NCBI GenBank assembly: GCA_028386065.3
Contig: JAKUCV010003535.1
Location: forward strand, 82,501-146,500
Length of the DNA: 64,000 nt
Source of the DNA: Turnera subulata
Taxonomy: Eukaryota; Streptophyta; Magnoliopsida; Malpighiales; Passifloraceae
Direction: 5' to 3'
The notes under the pieces were generated by a model. It was given only the letters and a program-made list of their open reading frames with translations, was not told where the DNA came from and ran no database searches. Position 1 is the stretch's first letter; the number at the start of each line of letters is the position of its first letter. Positions 31,001-42,729 of the stretch are shown here, piece after piece. The translations under genes were made by a program, and so were the position numbers.

Positions 31001-32848
31001 GTGGTGAAGATGATGCAGATGTTATTCTTGAAGCTCAACCACAGGTTATTAATATTGATATCCCATCTGATAAAAAGGATGAAGAACTACCTGTATTGGT
31101 TCCACGTGATGCATCACAACAACAACATGACAATCTGCCTGATCTGGTTGCAGAAAAAACCAAATGTCACTACACGAGCTTCAACTTCACAACGCACTCC
31201 TCAAATTATCACAGCACCTAGAGGACTCTCAACTGATGCCATTCTTGGTGACATCACTAAAGGAGTAACCACAAGGTCATCCATGTGGAATGTGAACATA
31301 CACCTTGCATTCTTGTCACAAATTGAGCCCAAGAACGCACATGATGCCATCCAAGATGAATATTGGGTCAATGGAATGCGAGAGAAACTGAATCAATTCA
31401 ATCATAGTGACGTGTGGGAGCTAGTACATAGACCACCTGAATACCCTGTCATTGGAACAAAGTGGGCATTCAGAAACAAACTTGATGAATCTGGTATCGT
31501 AGTAAGAAACAAAGCAAGGTTAGTTGCTCAAGGCTATAGGCAAGAAGAGGGTATTGATTGATGAGACTTTTGCTCCTGTTGTTAGGTTAGAATCTATTTG
31601 CATGCTACTTGCCTTTACATCATTTAGATCATTTAAATTATATCAAATAGATGTTAAAAGTGTATTTGTAAGTGGCTTTATTATAGAAGAAGTCTATGTT
31701 GAGCAACCACCGGATTTTGAATGCCATGAACATCCAGATTATGTTTACAAACTTAAAAAGGCATTATACGGACTAAAGCAAGCTCCTAGAGCATGGTTTG
31801 ATAGACTATGTTCTTATCTTATGTCTAAGGATTTTAGGAGAGGCAAAGTTGATTCAACCTTATTTGTCAAAACATATAAAGAAGAAGTGATCATTGTGCA
31901 AATATATGTTGATGATATTTTATTTGGTGCTATTAATGATCTTCTTTGTAAGGACTTTGAGAAACTTATGCACAGTGAGTTTGAGATGAGTATGATGGAA
32001 GAACTCACATAATTTTTGGGATTTCAAGTCAAACAACTCGATGGTGGCATTTTCACAAATCAAGCAAAATATATCCACGAGTTGCTTAAGAGATTTGGTA
32101 TGGAAGAAACCAAATCTAGTCCTGCGCATATGAGTACATCAACTAAACTTGACAAGGATGAGAATGGTAAGGATGTTGATATCAAGATGTATCGAGGCAT
32201 GATAGGTAGTCTTCGGTATCATACTACTACGAGACCTGACATCATGTTTAGTGTATGTCTATGTGCTTGATTTCAATCTTGTCCTAAGGAATCTCATCTT
32301 AGAGCCATAAAGCGCATTTTTAAGTACTTGAAAGGTACACTATCATTAGGATTATGGTGTCCCAAAGTTGATGCTTTTACTCTGTCAAGCTATTCAGAAG
32401 TAGACTTTGCAGGATGTACTTTAGATAGGAAAAGCACAAGTGGAACATGTCAATTGCTGTGACAATCCCTTGTGTCATGGTCAAGCAAGAAGCAAAATTC
32501 GGTTGCTACATCTACCACAGAAGTTGAATATGCGGCGGCTGGAGCATGTTGTGCTCAAGTTCTATGGATGATGCAAAATTTATATGATTATGGACTGACC
32601 TTTAACTGTGTGCCTATCTATTGTGATAGTTCCAGTCAATCATTTTGACCAAAAATCCTGTGCAACACTCTCGCACAAAGCATATTGAAGTTCGACATAA
32701 TTTCATCCGAGATCATGTGTTGAAGAAAGATGTGGCCATTGAGTTTGTAAAGACTGAAAATCAACTTGCTGATATCTTCACAAAGCCACTCAAAGAGGAG
32801 CAATTCACAAAAATCAGAGTTGAACTTGGAATGTATAATTTGCCTTAA
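31001..32848 (+). pseudogene. pol: reverse transcriptase and RNase H of D
   Basis: RT: GTKWAFRNKLDESG and RNKARLVAQGYRQEEG (31450-31555), a one-base shift, then ETFAPVVRLESI, KKALYGLKQAPRAW and the catalytic IYVDDILFG (31903-31929). A stop follows EELT at 32012. RNase H: SSYSEVDFAGC, SSKKQNSVATSTTEVEY and RTKHIEVRHNFIRDHV, ending KPLKEEQFTKIRVELG. In-frame stops lie at 32268, 32459 and 32645. The motifs are those of copia RT and are easily recognised, but the protein cannot be made whole. Confidence 0.9.
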
Positions 32849-33249
32849 AAGTCTGTGAGTTAATCTGGTCTTTGCAAAAACCATATCTATGCTTATATGC
32901 TTATGCATCATATTAGACTATTGCATTCATAACACTTGCACACATGCACTATGCATTCAAGCAAATGAGGACATTTTCAAAAGGTGTTCGAATCATTAGA
33001 GGTACTGAAGGGAAATTTGGGAAATTCTAGTTTCAAAGGAAACCATCTACATGCTGTTTCCATGGAAATATGGTTTTTGGGAAAACCCATTTCTCTATAG
33101 ACAATAATTATGAACCAGTGGTCAGAAGAAAAGACGAAAGACAAGGCAGTTAAGTTCTGAAAAAGATAGTTACCTTTTTATGTTTCTCATACCGGTCAGG
33201 GAAAACAAAGAGTAGTGGAGGAGTTATTGCAAACCGCTCCTTATATCCC

Positions 33250-33911
33250 GTGACTTATACACTCTCTCTCCTACATTATCTCTTCCACAAATACACACCC
33301 ATGTTTATTTCTCTTCAAATTCTCTCAAACACTGAAACACTAAAATACTCAAATCACTATATCGCAAACATGAAGACAAACTCAGGGAAGGGCATCCCTA
33401 CTAAAGAGACCACGGTGCAAAAATCAGCTAAACCTACCAAGAAAACACCATCACCGAAGCCGAAACCCATGACGAAGGTCTCCACACAAACACCTACTTC
33501 ATCAAAAAATGGTCTCTAAAGCAAAGACTACATCGAAGGAGACGAGGCTAGACAAAGGGATAACAAAGAACGACAGTGAAAGCCCTGACTTGACTTCAAC
33601 GGAAAAACATGCTGTTGAAGGACATAGGAAGTTCAAAGAGGATCAGTCCCTAAAGAAGAAGCAAAAAGGAAAAGGAATCACAGCCTCTTCAAGCAAAGTG
33701 GTTGCCAAAAAGAAGCCTCCAGGTAGCATCTTTGATTCTTCTATAGCCTTACCCTTTGATGGAACTGAAGATATATGCCTACTGCTGAACACACTATGAC
33801 GGCTTTACAAAAATGGGCAATGGATGTGTTGTATCATCCTGAGACTACTTCTATTACTGCAGCTTCACTTGATCTAAGTTACGCTATACAAATCTTGCAA
33901 GAAGCTGAAAG
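33250..33911 (+). pseudogene. env-like gene of D, N-terminal part
   Basis: ATG at 33370 begins MKTNSGKGIPTKETT, a Lys/Pro/Ser/Thr-rich chain. Frames shift near 33510 and 33775. The last piece, ending YAIQILQEAES, is cut by element E at 33911; D resumes about 50036. Sireviruses carry such a gene between RNase H and the 3' LTR. I see no signal peptide or clear membrane segment, so a true envelope role is not supported. Confidence 0.62.
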
Positions 33912-35439
33912 TGTTGACCAAAAATTAAGGTTAATGACTCTTAATGATAAACTGTGGTTAGCCACGTTGATTATCTGGTTTGGGTTTTCGGGTTTTTTGG
34001 GCCCCTATGTTTAGTGGTTTGGCCAATTTGGTACCTCAACATTTTTTTTGGCCGGGCATATACCCCGAGATTGCATGGGCAGGCCAAACGTATACCCCTG
34101 GTCAGGCACCTGCTGACGTGGAGGCTGCCCGGGGTATTTGCGCGTGTTACTGTAGCAAAACGACGTCGTTTTAGAGGATTGGCTTTGAGTGAAGTGGGCC
34201 CCACTAAGCCACCTGTGTCCGACGTGGCATGAAGCAACGTCGCTTTCTCACTTAAAACGACGTCATTTTGCTACAGTAATACGTGCAAATACCCGGGCAG
34301 CCTCCACGTCAGCAGGTGCCTGACTAGGGGTATACGTTTGGCCTGCCCATGCAATCTCGGGGTATATGCCCGGCCAAAAAAAATGTCGGGGTACCAAATT
34401 GGCCAAACCACTAAACACAGGGGCCCAAAAAACCCAAAAACCCATCTGGTTTTGATGACTAACAAAATACAAGTATGTTGCTACCTTCTCTTGTGTTGAT
34501 TTTTGCTTACAGGTTAATTATGGTTTCTGCCGGTACCATATCTTGGACACACGACATATGGTTTTTACCGATACCATATCTGCGAGCTGTCACTTTCAAC
34601 CTTTTGTGCAAGTTGCGTGTGGTCCTCCATGCAATTAAAACCCACTTCCAACGGTTTGAATTAGTGAACAAGTAAGAGGGAAGACTTTATGGAAGTGCAG
34701 AAGATGTTCCCACCTAACTCCCACTCAACTCCAGAAGGTGGTCCAAACTTTCCAGATTTGGTAATTCTCTGCAACCAAGGAGTTGACATGTATAACGGCA
34801 CCAAACTGAAGCTTTAATGAACTAAAGTCAACTGGAGTACAAGGAGCCGTTGCAGGAGCTTATCCCCCACACTCAGATTCTATAAAGAAGGACGTTTACA
34901 CCTCTAGAAGATCAACCCAACCATTGAGCAAAATCTGAGTTTATACTAGTGCTTACAATTGTTCAGAATCTGGTTTCTCTAAGAACCAAACAACATTGTT
35001 GTGTGTAAGCAAGTCATGGTTTAGATTTGCTGGGTACTCAAGTCTAAGATTAGATTGAGGGTAGGTTAGAGCTTAGCCTGTGAAAAGCTTGTAAAGGTTT
35101 GAGCTTAGCCTAGAAAAGCTTGTGATTGTAAAGGTTAAGGTTGAACCCGCAAAAACCTAAGGATAGTGAGAATTTGAAATCCTAAATGAGGGTCCTATAG
35201 GTAGTGGAGGTACTTGGTGAAGGGAAACCACTCTAAAATCACTTGTGTCCATTCTCTCTTACTCTCCTCACTCGCATTCTTGCTCTATATACTCGCTAAG
35301 TGCTCAAAAGATTTGGTATCATAGAAACCAAATCTTTCTGCAAGATTTGGTATCACAAAAACCAAATCTCACTGTCCGGAAAAAGTTTTAAAGCCTAATT
35401 CAACCACCCCCTCCCTTCTTAGGCACTTTTGGGCCTACA
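33912..35439 (+). repeat. 5' LTR of E, split by a MITE
   Basis: It starts TGTTGACCAAAAATT and ends GGGCCTACA. Without the MITE and its duplication it is about 1055 bp. It ends with the CT-rich block and GGGCCTACA that D's 5' LTR has lost. It is followed by TTGGTAGCGGTGCC, in the place of a primer site. Confidence 0.9.
33982..34443. mobile_element. MULE-type MITE with near full-length inverted arms
   Basis: The element is 462 bp and starts GGGTTTTCGGGTTTTTTGGG. Its two arms of about 190 bp are inverted copies of each other, separated by a spacer of about 75 bp. The flanking duplication is ATCTGGTTT (33973-33981 and 34444-34452), nine bases, as expected for Mutator-like elements. Each arm has an AAACGACGTC-type palindrome near its inner end. 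Open frames on the two strands mirror each other and are not genes. It disrupts E's LTR, so it arrived after E. Confidence 0.88.
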
Positions 35440-35440
35440 A

Positions 35441-35458
35441 TTGGTAGCGGTGCCTCGT
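35441..35458 (+). promoter_or_regulatory. degenerate primer binding site of E
   Basis: TTGGTAGCGGTGCC follows the LTR by one base. Copia elements usually carry TGGTATCAGAGC, matching initiator tRNA-Met. Only TGGTA and a few later bases agree, so it is decayed or uses another tRNA. Confidence 0.45.
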
Positions 35459-35494
35459 CCTCAGTGCAAAGGAGTAACATCCAGAGGCAAAGAT

Positions 35495-36561
35495 CATGGC
35501 TTATGAGGGAACATGGATCAACAAGGCATCCTACTTTGTTTGTGCCATTTTTAACTATTCAAAAACCAAGAGAAGGAAGGATGTGGCTGCCTAGGATGAC
35601 ATGGATTCTTAATGCGATTCAGACACGGATGAAGCTGTGAATTTGAGTCTCATGGCTCAAGAAGAATTTGTGATAAATGATTCACCTGACTTTACTTTTG
35701 ATGAGTTACAAGATGCTTTTGGTTAATTGCATGATAAGTATATACAAGCATTTAAAAAGAACATTGCATATAAGAAAAGAATTGAGATTCTTGAATATGA
35801 TATTGAAACACATAAAAATGCGTCTGAAAAACTTGATCTTGCTCATAGTGAAGTGTTGAAATCTTATGAAACTCTGAAAGTAGAAAGGGCTGCAATTCAA
35901 CATGCTCATGATGAGCTTGAAAGGAAGATTGCATGCAATATTGCTACATGTGATAAGTTGCTTAAAGAGAATGACATGTTAAAGAAAAGTGTTGGTGATC
36001 TAAAAAATTCTCTTGAGAAATTTACTAGAAGCACAAATAGTCTAAATCTTGTGCTAGGTCAGCAAAGGCACTCAGTACAAAAAGAAGGAATAGGTGCTAC
36101 AAATATGTTTTTTGACAAATCAAATCATTCTGTGAAATTTGTTAGAGCTGAATCTAGTACACCATATAAACCAAACAATTCACATAGGGTTTATAACAAA
36201 TCATACAAGTCTATGGAAATGCAACACTTAGCTCAAGCATGTCACAGAAACCAAATCTGGTTGTTAACAAACCAAATAGGATGAGGAAGTTCTTTAGACA
36301 GGATCTGGTTGTCGACAAACCAGATTATAGAAAGCAACCATATCAATACCGAAGTAACACATATGGATACACCTCTAGGAAGAACATGTATACACATTAT
36401 CGTGCACCTAACATTACATGTCATTATTGTGGTAAGTTTGGTCACGGCATCAGAACATGCATGTTTAGAAAAAGAAATTGCCATGTGAAATATATTTGGG
36501 TTCCGAAACAAACCAGATCTAATCCTAAAGGACCCAAAGTTGTTTGGGTACCTAAAAGTTG
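35495..36561 (+). pseudogene. gag: gag of E with N-terminal domain deleted
   Basis: ATG at 35495 begins MAYEGTWINKASYFV, the usual Gag start. The sequence then jumps near 35570 to KRRKDVAA, which matches the part of D's Gag after its first knuckle, so the UBN2 core is deleted. A coiled-coil-like Lys/Glu-rich stretch follows (35730-36060). The second knuckle, CHYCGKFGHGIRTC, is at 36419-36460. Stops lie at about 35593, 35610 and 35724 and near 36283. Confidence 0.82.
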
Positions 36562-36562
36562 A

Positions 36563-36814
36563 TTGTTTTGGCAGGTTGTTGGGGATGAATGGATACTAGA
36601 CAGTGGGTGTTCAAGGCACATGACTGGTAAATCATCCATGTTCTCATCCCTAACTAAGAAGGACCGAGGAAAGGTGACTTTTGGTGATAAATCTAAAAGG
36701 AAAATCCTTAGTTTTGGTAATATTGATTCTAATCCTTCTATTGAGCATGTCTTACTTATTGACAATCTTAAGTATAATCTATTAAGTGTTAATCAGCTAT
36801 GTGATACAGGTTAA
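36563..36814 (+). pseudogene. pol: protease of E
   Basis: DEWILDSGCSRHMTG keeps the DSG active-site triplet that D has lost. The domain runs on through KVTFGDKSKRKILSFG and LKYNLLSVNQLCDTG and then meets a stop at 36812. Short, but the copia aspartic protease is complete in its visible motifs. Confidence 0.82.
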
Positions 36815-36959
36815 AAGGTTATATTTGAAGCTTCTAAGTGTTCCTTTTGTTCGGAAGATGGAAAATATATGGTTTTTACAGGAACCAGAAAAGGCAATAT
36901 CTATTCTATATCTTTAAATGATGTTTCTAACCCTAATCTTAAGTGTTTAAGTGTAAGAA

Positions 36960-37414
36960 CAGACTCCTATATTGTGGCATCGAAGGCTCGGACATGCCAA
37001 TTTGGTGCTTATCTCAAAATTGTCCAATAAGGAGTTGGTGAAAGGATTGCCTAAGCTAAAATATGAGAATGAAATCACTTGTCGAGCATGTCAACTTGGG
37101 AAACAGGTTAAAAGTTCCTTTAAACCTAAGCACATTATCTCTACATCTAGACCACTTTAATTGTTGCATATTAACTTGTTTGGTCCCATGAGAACCATGA
37201 GTCTTGGGGGTAAGAGATATATGTTTGTGATAGTTGATGATTATTCAAGATATACATGGGTTATGTTTCTTGCACATAAGGATCATGCATGTGATGAGTT
37301 TAGTACTCTTGCTAGGCGATTACAAAATGAAAAAGGTTATAAGATTTCAAAAATAAGAAGTGATCATGGAGGAGAATTTGATATTCCTATCTTCAAATAC
37401 TTCTGTAAGCAAAG
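36960..37414 (+). pseudogene. pol: integrase of E, N-terminal part
   Basis: WHRRLGHAN and CRACQLGKQVKSSF form the HHCC zinc site. A stop follows TSRPL at 37158. The first catalytic Asp region reads LLHINLFGP, so Asp is replaced by Asn. The second region, RSDHGGEFD, is intact. F inserted at 37414, inside the codons after YFCKQS. The remainder is at 46657-47036. Confidence 0.87.
37410..37414. other. target-site duplication of F (caaag)
   Basis: caaag precedes the first F LTR. It recurs after that LTR at 39193-39197 and after the last LTR at 46657-46661. The third copy is the true right flank; the middle one belongs to the duplicated E segment. Confidence 0.88.
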
Positions 37415-39192
37415 TGATAACATTTAAATGCTAGTATTTTTATGATGGTTTTGAATGGCTTTTATTATGTATTCTTGGTCAATTATGTGTATAATCTTTA
37501 TATCATTGTGTGTTTTCATGCATTCTGCCAATTAGTACCTCAATATTGCTGATTAAGTATTTTTAGAGGTGAAAATCGATTTTATTTGAAGAATGGATGT
37601 ATTTTAGTCAAGTTTGGAAACCAGGCCCAATTTAGGAAACTTTCCGCAGTGAGTACAGCCGACTATTTTGAAGATTTCGGGAGTTCTAGGCATAGAACTT
37701 AAGTGAGACCAATTGGAGACAAAACTAGACTTCCTGAACCTTCTATGGATTAAATTTCATAAATTTTGGACATGTCTACTGGGAGGAGCACTCAGTCGAT
37801 TTTGGCCCTGACAAATATGGATTTCTGTACTGACCCACGCCCAGTGTTTCGGCAATATTTTGAGCTACAGAAGTCCAATTGAGGAGTTCTTTTTATGAAA
37901 AGAAATCTGAGAGAATTATCTAGAACTCTATAGAAGAGCCCAACACCCAGTTTGGATTTTTTCTAGTCGATAAGTGCCGTGCAATTTTCGGATCAGAAAA
38001 AACAGTTATAATCCAACTTGGAGTGCAAGTCAAGGAATTCAATTACCATTCAAAGGAGGAGACCCTTGGACGACCTCCAGAACAAAAACCACAAAAAATA
38101 GACCGCTTCGGGCATCATATTGAGGAGGCCAAGTTCAGAGGACGAAGCTCTGCCAAATTGTTTAGGGTTTAGGTCACACACACTAATAGGATTAGGGTTT
38201 CTTCTCTTTCTCTATTAGGTGGTGCCGAATTCTCTAGCAAGGCTCAAAGATTATTCCCCTCAACTTTTCAACAAGATATTGAAGATCTAGAGACACAAAA
38301 TCATCAGTTTCAGAAGCACAAAATTCAAGATCAAGGAGCAGCAGAAGTCGACACCAGTCTTTTTGCAGAAATCGACTACACCTTCTCCTTTATTCGGTTT
38401 TTCTGTTATTTGATTCCATGATGAATTCTTGTGTTGATTTTGTTTTTATTATTTTTATGAGGAACTAATCTCTTAATCTAGGATTAGGGATGTAGCCAAT
38501 TACTCTAATGTTTTTATAATTATATTCGGAAGTTGTTCTTGGAATCTGTTGTGTTTGATTGATCTATGTGTGCTGAATTGTTTGTTGCTACCTTGATCGC
38601 CAAGTTTACATTAATTTAGATCTGAATCTTTGTTGATGGCAACATGCGAGAGCTGAGTTAATGATTAGGTTTTAGATCTGAACATCATAGATTGATTAGA
38701 AGACTAGAGACGCGAAAGCGGATAGTTATTCTTAAGGTTGATAAATTGTCTATGCTTAATGAATTTAGTTACAAACTGTGCTAGTGAGAACTAGGTAGTT
38801 AAGGACTGAATAATTAATTCAACATGCGAGAGCTGAGAGTTAATACTTTAAGACAATTAGCCTACAATAATCAATAGACATCCAAGATCATAATGGGAGA
38901 TATTATTTGCATAAGTAGTGATTGCGTGAACCCCGAACTCCTAGGTTGTTTTCATTATTGCTTTGCTAGACATAAATCACCCTTGCCGATTTTTTCTTTT
39001 TATTTTTATTACTTTGTTAATTTCGATTTTAGCCACCAACTCTCGTTAATAATCAATCTTCCTAAATAATCACAAGTTGTTATTGACGTAGTACTTAAGC
39101 TGTTCTCTGTGGGATCGACCTTGATTGCTATAACAGACACTATGCGCTTGCAGGTTAATCGTAGTGTTTAGTGTGGGTTAAGAACGCTATCA
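37415..39192 (+). repeat. upstream LTR of F
   Basis: The LTR is 1778 bp, from TGATAACATTTAAATG to AACGCTATCA. Its last 90 bp equal the downstream LTR and differ at about five places from the LTR end at 39557-39647. It is followed by caaag and E sequence and not by a primer site. Lines of the form ACATGCGAGAGCTGAG repeat at 38640 and 38822. Confidence 0.9.
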
Positions 39193-39556
39193 CAAAGTGG
39201 CATAAAACACATCTTTCTGATTCCTAGAACACCTCAACTGAATGGGGTTGTTGAAAGGAAGAATCTAATTTTGCAAGAAATGGCTAAAACTATGCTTGAT
39301 CAGCATAAGCTACCTGCACATTTCTGGGCAGAGGGTGTGAACACAACATGCTATATTTTAAATAGAGTATCCTTACATCCATTGATTGAAAAGACCCCTA
39401 TTGAGATATGGTTTAATAAGAAACCAAGCATTGGTTACTTTCGTGTTTTTGGGTCTAACTGTTACATTCTTAATACTAAGGGCAGTCTGGATAAATTTTA
39501 TACTAAATCTGATGTTGGTGTGTTTCTTGGATACTCTCTTAATCGCAAAGCTTATC
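39193..39556 (+). repeat. duplicated segment of E integrase inside F
   Basis: About 364 bp equal 46657-47020 except for one base by eye (GATTCC against GACTCC). It encodes NGVVERKNLILQEMAK and LNRVSLHPLIEKTPIEIW, the part of E integrase that belongs right of F. Here it lies between an F LTR and the F interior, so it is a duplication produced after F inserted. Confidence 0.9.
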
Positions 39557-39647
39557 GTGCTCTGTGGGATCGACCTTGATTGGTATAACAGACACTACGC
39601 GTTTGCAGGTTAATCATAGTGCTTAGTGTGGGTTAAGAATGCTATCA
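39557..39647 (+). repeat. last 90 bp of original 5' LTR of F
   Basis: CTCTGTGGGATCGACC to AATGCTATCA matches the end of the other two F LTRs, with about five differences. It is followed directly by the primer site, so it is the remnant of the original 5' LTR. Confidence 0.85.
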
Positions 39648-39654
39648 AGTATTT

Positions 39655-39672
39655 CGGTGCCGTTGCTGGGGA
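39655..39672 (+). promoter_or_regulatory. primer binding site of F (tRNA-Asp-like)
   Basis: CGGTGCCGTTGCTGGGGA resembles TGGCGCCGTTGCCGGGGA, the complement of the plant tRNA-Asp 3' end used by Athila-type elements, with three changes. Confidence 0.78.
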
Positions 39673-39854
39673 ACGGTGTTAATATTATTGAGATAACAAC
39701 TAGATTACTTTTGGTTTTAGTTTTCTGCATTTTCTTTTTCTTTTAAATTCAATTTTCATTTTTTTTTCTTTTCTGCAGGTGTTGACGATTTTAAGACCAA
39801 AGCTTGACGTGGCGACAATATTGTTGAGATTGATCTTGGAGGACACCGACATAA

Positions 39855-42313
39855 GTGAGGAAACAAAGGACGAATTTTGCAGAAACATCAAGCGTGGCAG
39901 AAGGACAGAGGAAAACGTTGCGTAACTACGCAATGCCGAGCTTGGATGCCGCGCAATCAAGTATTGCAAAACCGAAGATCGCAGCCACCAACTTCGAACT
40001 CAAGCCAACACTTGTTAAGATGGTGCAACATGATCAATTTGGAGGCTTAGACAATGATGATCCGAATCAACATCTACAAAGCTTCTTGGAGACATGCGAT
40101 TTAATCAAGATTGATGGAGCAACAAAAGATGCTATTCGCCTTCGTTTATTTCCATTCTCATTACGCGACAAGGCAATGAAGTGGCTCCAATTGAGTGCAC
40201 ATGCAACCTATAAGACATGGGACGAATTATCTAAGGCATTCCTAAGCAATTATTATACACCTGATAAAGCAGCATGAATTCGAAGCATAATTACATCTTT
40301 TGCCCAAGATGGTGGAGAAAGCTTTTGTGAGGCATGGGAGCGTTACAAGGAACTTTTACAAGCATGCCCACAGCATGGTTTAGCCGAGTAGTTAGTAGTC
40401 CAATCATTCTTTAATGGTTTAACTGAATCTTTGTGTATGAGTTTGAATGCAGCCTCCGGAGGAGCGTTTATGTCACAATCACCAGAAGAGCCATACCAAA
40501 GGATCGAAACTATGGCAAGCAACAATTTCCAAGGTTCTTCACGACCTAATCGAAAGGAAGTAGCTGGAGTTTGGGACACAGATACCACCATACTGAATGC
40601 CAAGTTTGATGCTCTTACCAAGCAATTAGCAGCAATAATGCCATCTCTGACTTGCGACAATTGTGGAGGAAGAGGACATCTGAGTGCAAGTTGCCCTACT
40701 AGTGATACACTTCCGATTGAGCAACTGAACCTCATGAGCCAATGGCACCAAGCAAAGCCTTATTCCAACACATACAATATGGGAGGGGCGAAATTGCATT
40801 CAGCAAGGGAATCTTCAAGGATTAGCACCACGACAGTTGAACACTCATGCTCCACAACAACCTGATCTTCATGTGATGATGCAATCTTTGATGGATTCCC
40901 AGCGTCAACAAATAGAGAGTCAATGTCAATTGATGGAAAATCAACATGCACAAATGAAGATGATGCAAGGATTCGCAAACGAGTTGATGGAACTGAAGAC
41001 TCACTCGAAGATGCTTGAGACGCAAATCGCGCAGCAAGCTGAGACGATCAAGAGTGTCCCAGGAAACTTACCGGGGCAACCTATAGTTAATCCAAGCGAA
41101 CATGTAAAAGATGTGATGCTCAGAAGCGACAAGCAATTGGAGGATGTCCACCAACCCAAAGAGGATGCCGAAACCACCTCTGAGCAAGAAGAGGAGGAGG
41201 AACCTGAAGCAAAAGTGCAATCAACTGATAAGGGAAGCAAAGGAGAAGAAGCAAGAGCAAGAGGAGTGGATTCCCAAGTGGAAGCTAGCGAAGCAGAAAA
41301 GAGAGCAACCAAAGGAGTTATGGCCTGAGGTCAAAGCTTATGAACCAACAGTTCCATTCCCTCAACGACTTCAGCAAAGCAAACAAGACGAACAATTCGG
41401 GAGATTTCTTAAATATTTGCAGAAATTACACGTTCACGTTCCATTTACTAAAGCTATTTCTCAAATGCCTGCTTATGCTAAATTTCTTAAGGATATTCTT
41501 ACCAGGGAAAGGAAGCTAGAAGATTATGAAACGGTGGCGCTTATGGAGAAATGCAGTGCAATCTTACAAAATAAGTTGCCCCCAAAATTGAAGGATTCTG
41601 GAAGCTTTTCTATCCCTTGCCACATTGGTTCTATGTGCAATGAAAGAGCATTATATGATTTGAGAGCCAGTGTTAGTCTTATTCCCAAGCGGATTGCGGA
41701 GATGCTGGATATTGGAGAACTGAAGCCGATGAATATCTCTCTTCAACTGGCCGACCGATCAGTCAAACACCCAATAGGGATATTGGAGGACATTCCAATC
41801 CAGGTTGGAAATTTTTTTGTGCCAGTGGATTTTATGGTGCTCGACATGGAGATTGATTCCCAGATGCCGATTATTCTTGGACGACCATTCTTAGCTACTG
41901 CTGGAACTCAAATTGATGTTCGTGATGGAAAGCTTACTCTCCAGATAGGGAATGACAAGGTCGAGTTTGATGTCTTCCGAGTAATAAGAGGACCTCTCGA
42001 GGAAGACAGTTGTTTTCAAGTGGATGCCATGGATAATGCTGTCAAGGAAGTGAATAAAGATGCAACAAATAATTGCTTCCGAATTCATGAAATCACCCGA
42101 CCACCGGATGTCGCACCAAAGTTACTTTGTCCAATGAAAGGAAAAGGGGATGAGCACACAAAGATTGTCAAGAAGCAAGAGTTCGGGGAAGGTGACTTGG
42201 TAATGCATTTTAGTGCTAAATTTAACGTGTGGTCTGGACCCTTCAAGGTATCAAAAATCCTTCCTCATGGAGCTGTAGAAGTTTGGGACAAAGAAAAGGA
42301 ACTTTTAAGGTGA
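39855..42313 (+). pseudogene. gag-pro: gag-protease of F (Athila type), broken
   Basis: The capsid core reads NFELKPTLVKMVQHDQFGG, DDPNQHLQSFLETCD and AIRLRLFPFSLRDKAMKWL, followed by GESFCEAWERYKELLQACP. These are Athila-lineage Gag motifs. A zinc knuckle, CDNCGGRGHLSASC, is at 40654-40695. The C-terminal part is acidic and Gln/Glu-rich. The protease reads ALYDLRASVSLIP (41650-41688); the family has DLGAS, so the active-site Gly is Arg. ILGRPFLATAG follows. A piece of integrase C-terminus begins near 42178 (GEGDLVMHFS, SGPFKVSKILPHGAVEV). Stops at about 40275 and 40390 and frameshifts near 40865 and 41300 break it. Confidence 0.87.
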
Positions 42314-42399
42314 ATGGTCGAAACATGAAGTTGCATGAAGAAAGAATGTAGAAGCAAGCTGCGCCAATATCCTCTACTCCAACCAATCATGACACTTCT

Positions 42400-42729
42400 T
42401 CAGAAATGGATGTGGATATTGTGGTAGTAATGCAACAAGGAAGCTCTTGTCAAGTTTCTACAAATCCGCTGTTATCGGTGGAAAGTTTGAAGAAACGAAA
42501 GTTTAAGCAAGGTGACAAGGTGCTTCTTTATGATTCCAAATGGAAGGGAAAGCTCAATTCCCCTTGGACGGGACCATTCAAGGTGTCGAACCTACTTCCA
42601 AATGGAGATGTGGAGGTATACAATGAAAGAGATGGAACTTTCAAAGTGAATGGCCAAAGACTCAAGATTTTCTATGATGGCGATTTTCAAGGGAGGCGAT
42701 TCACTGAGAAGCTCCATGATCCACCATAA
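42400..42729 (+). pseudogene. second copy of integrase C-terminal tail in F
   Basis: GDKVLLYDSKWKGKL, WTGPFKVSNLLPNGDVEVY and TFKVNGQRLKIFYDGDF are typical of the end of Athila integrase. A diverged copy of the same domain precedes it at 42178-42350. No integrase core lies upstream, so both are leftovers of a large deletion plus a local duplication. Confidence 0.75.

Noticed and set aside
33954..34472. Similar proteins read from both strands
   Set aside because: They are mirror translations of the inverted arms of the MITE.
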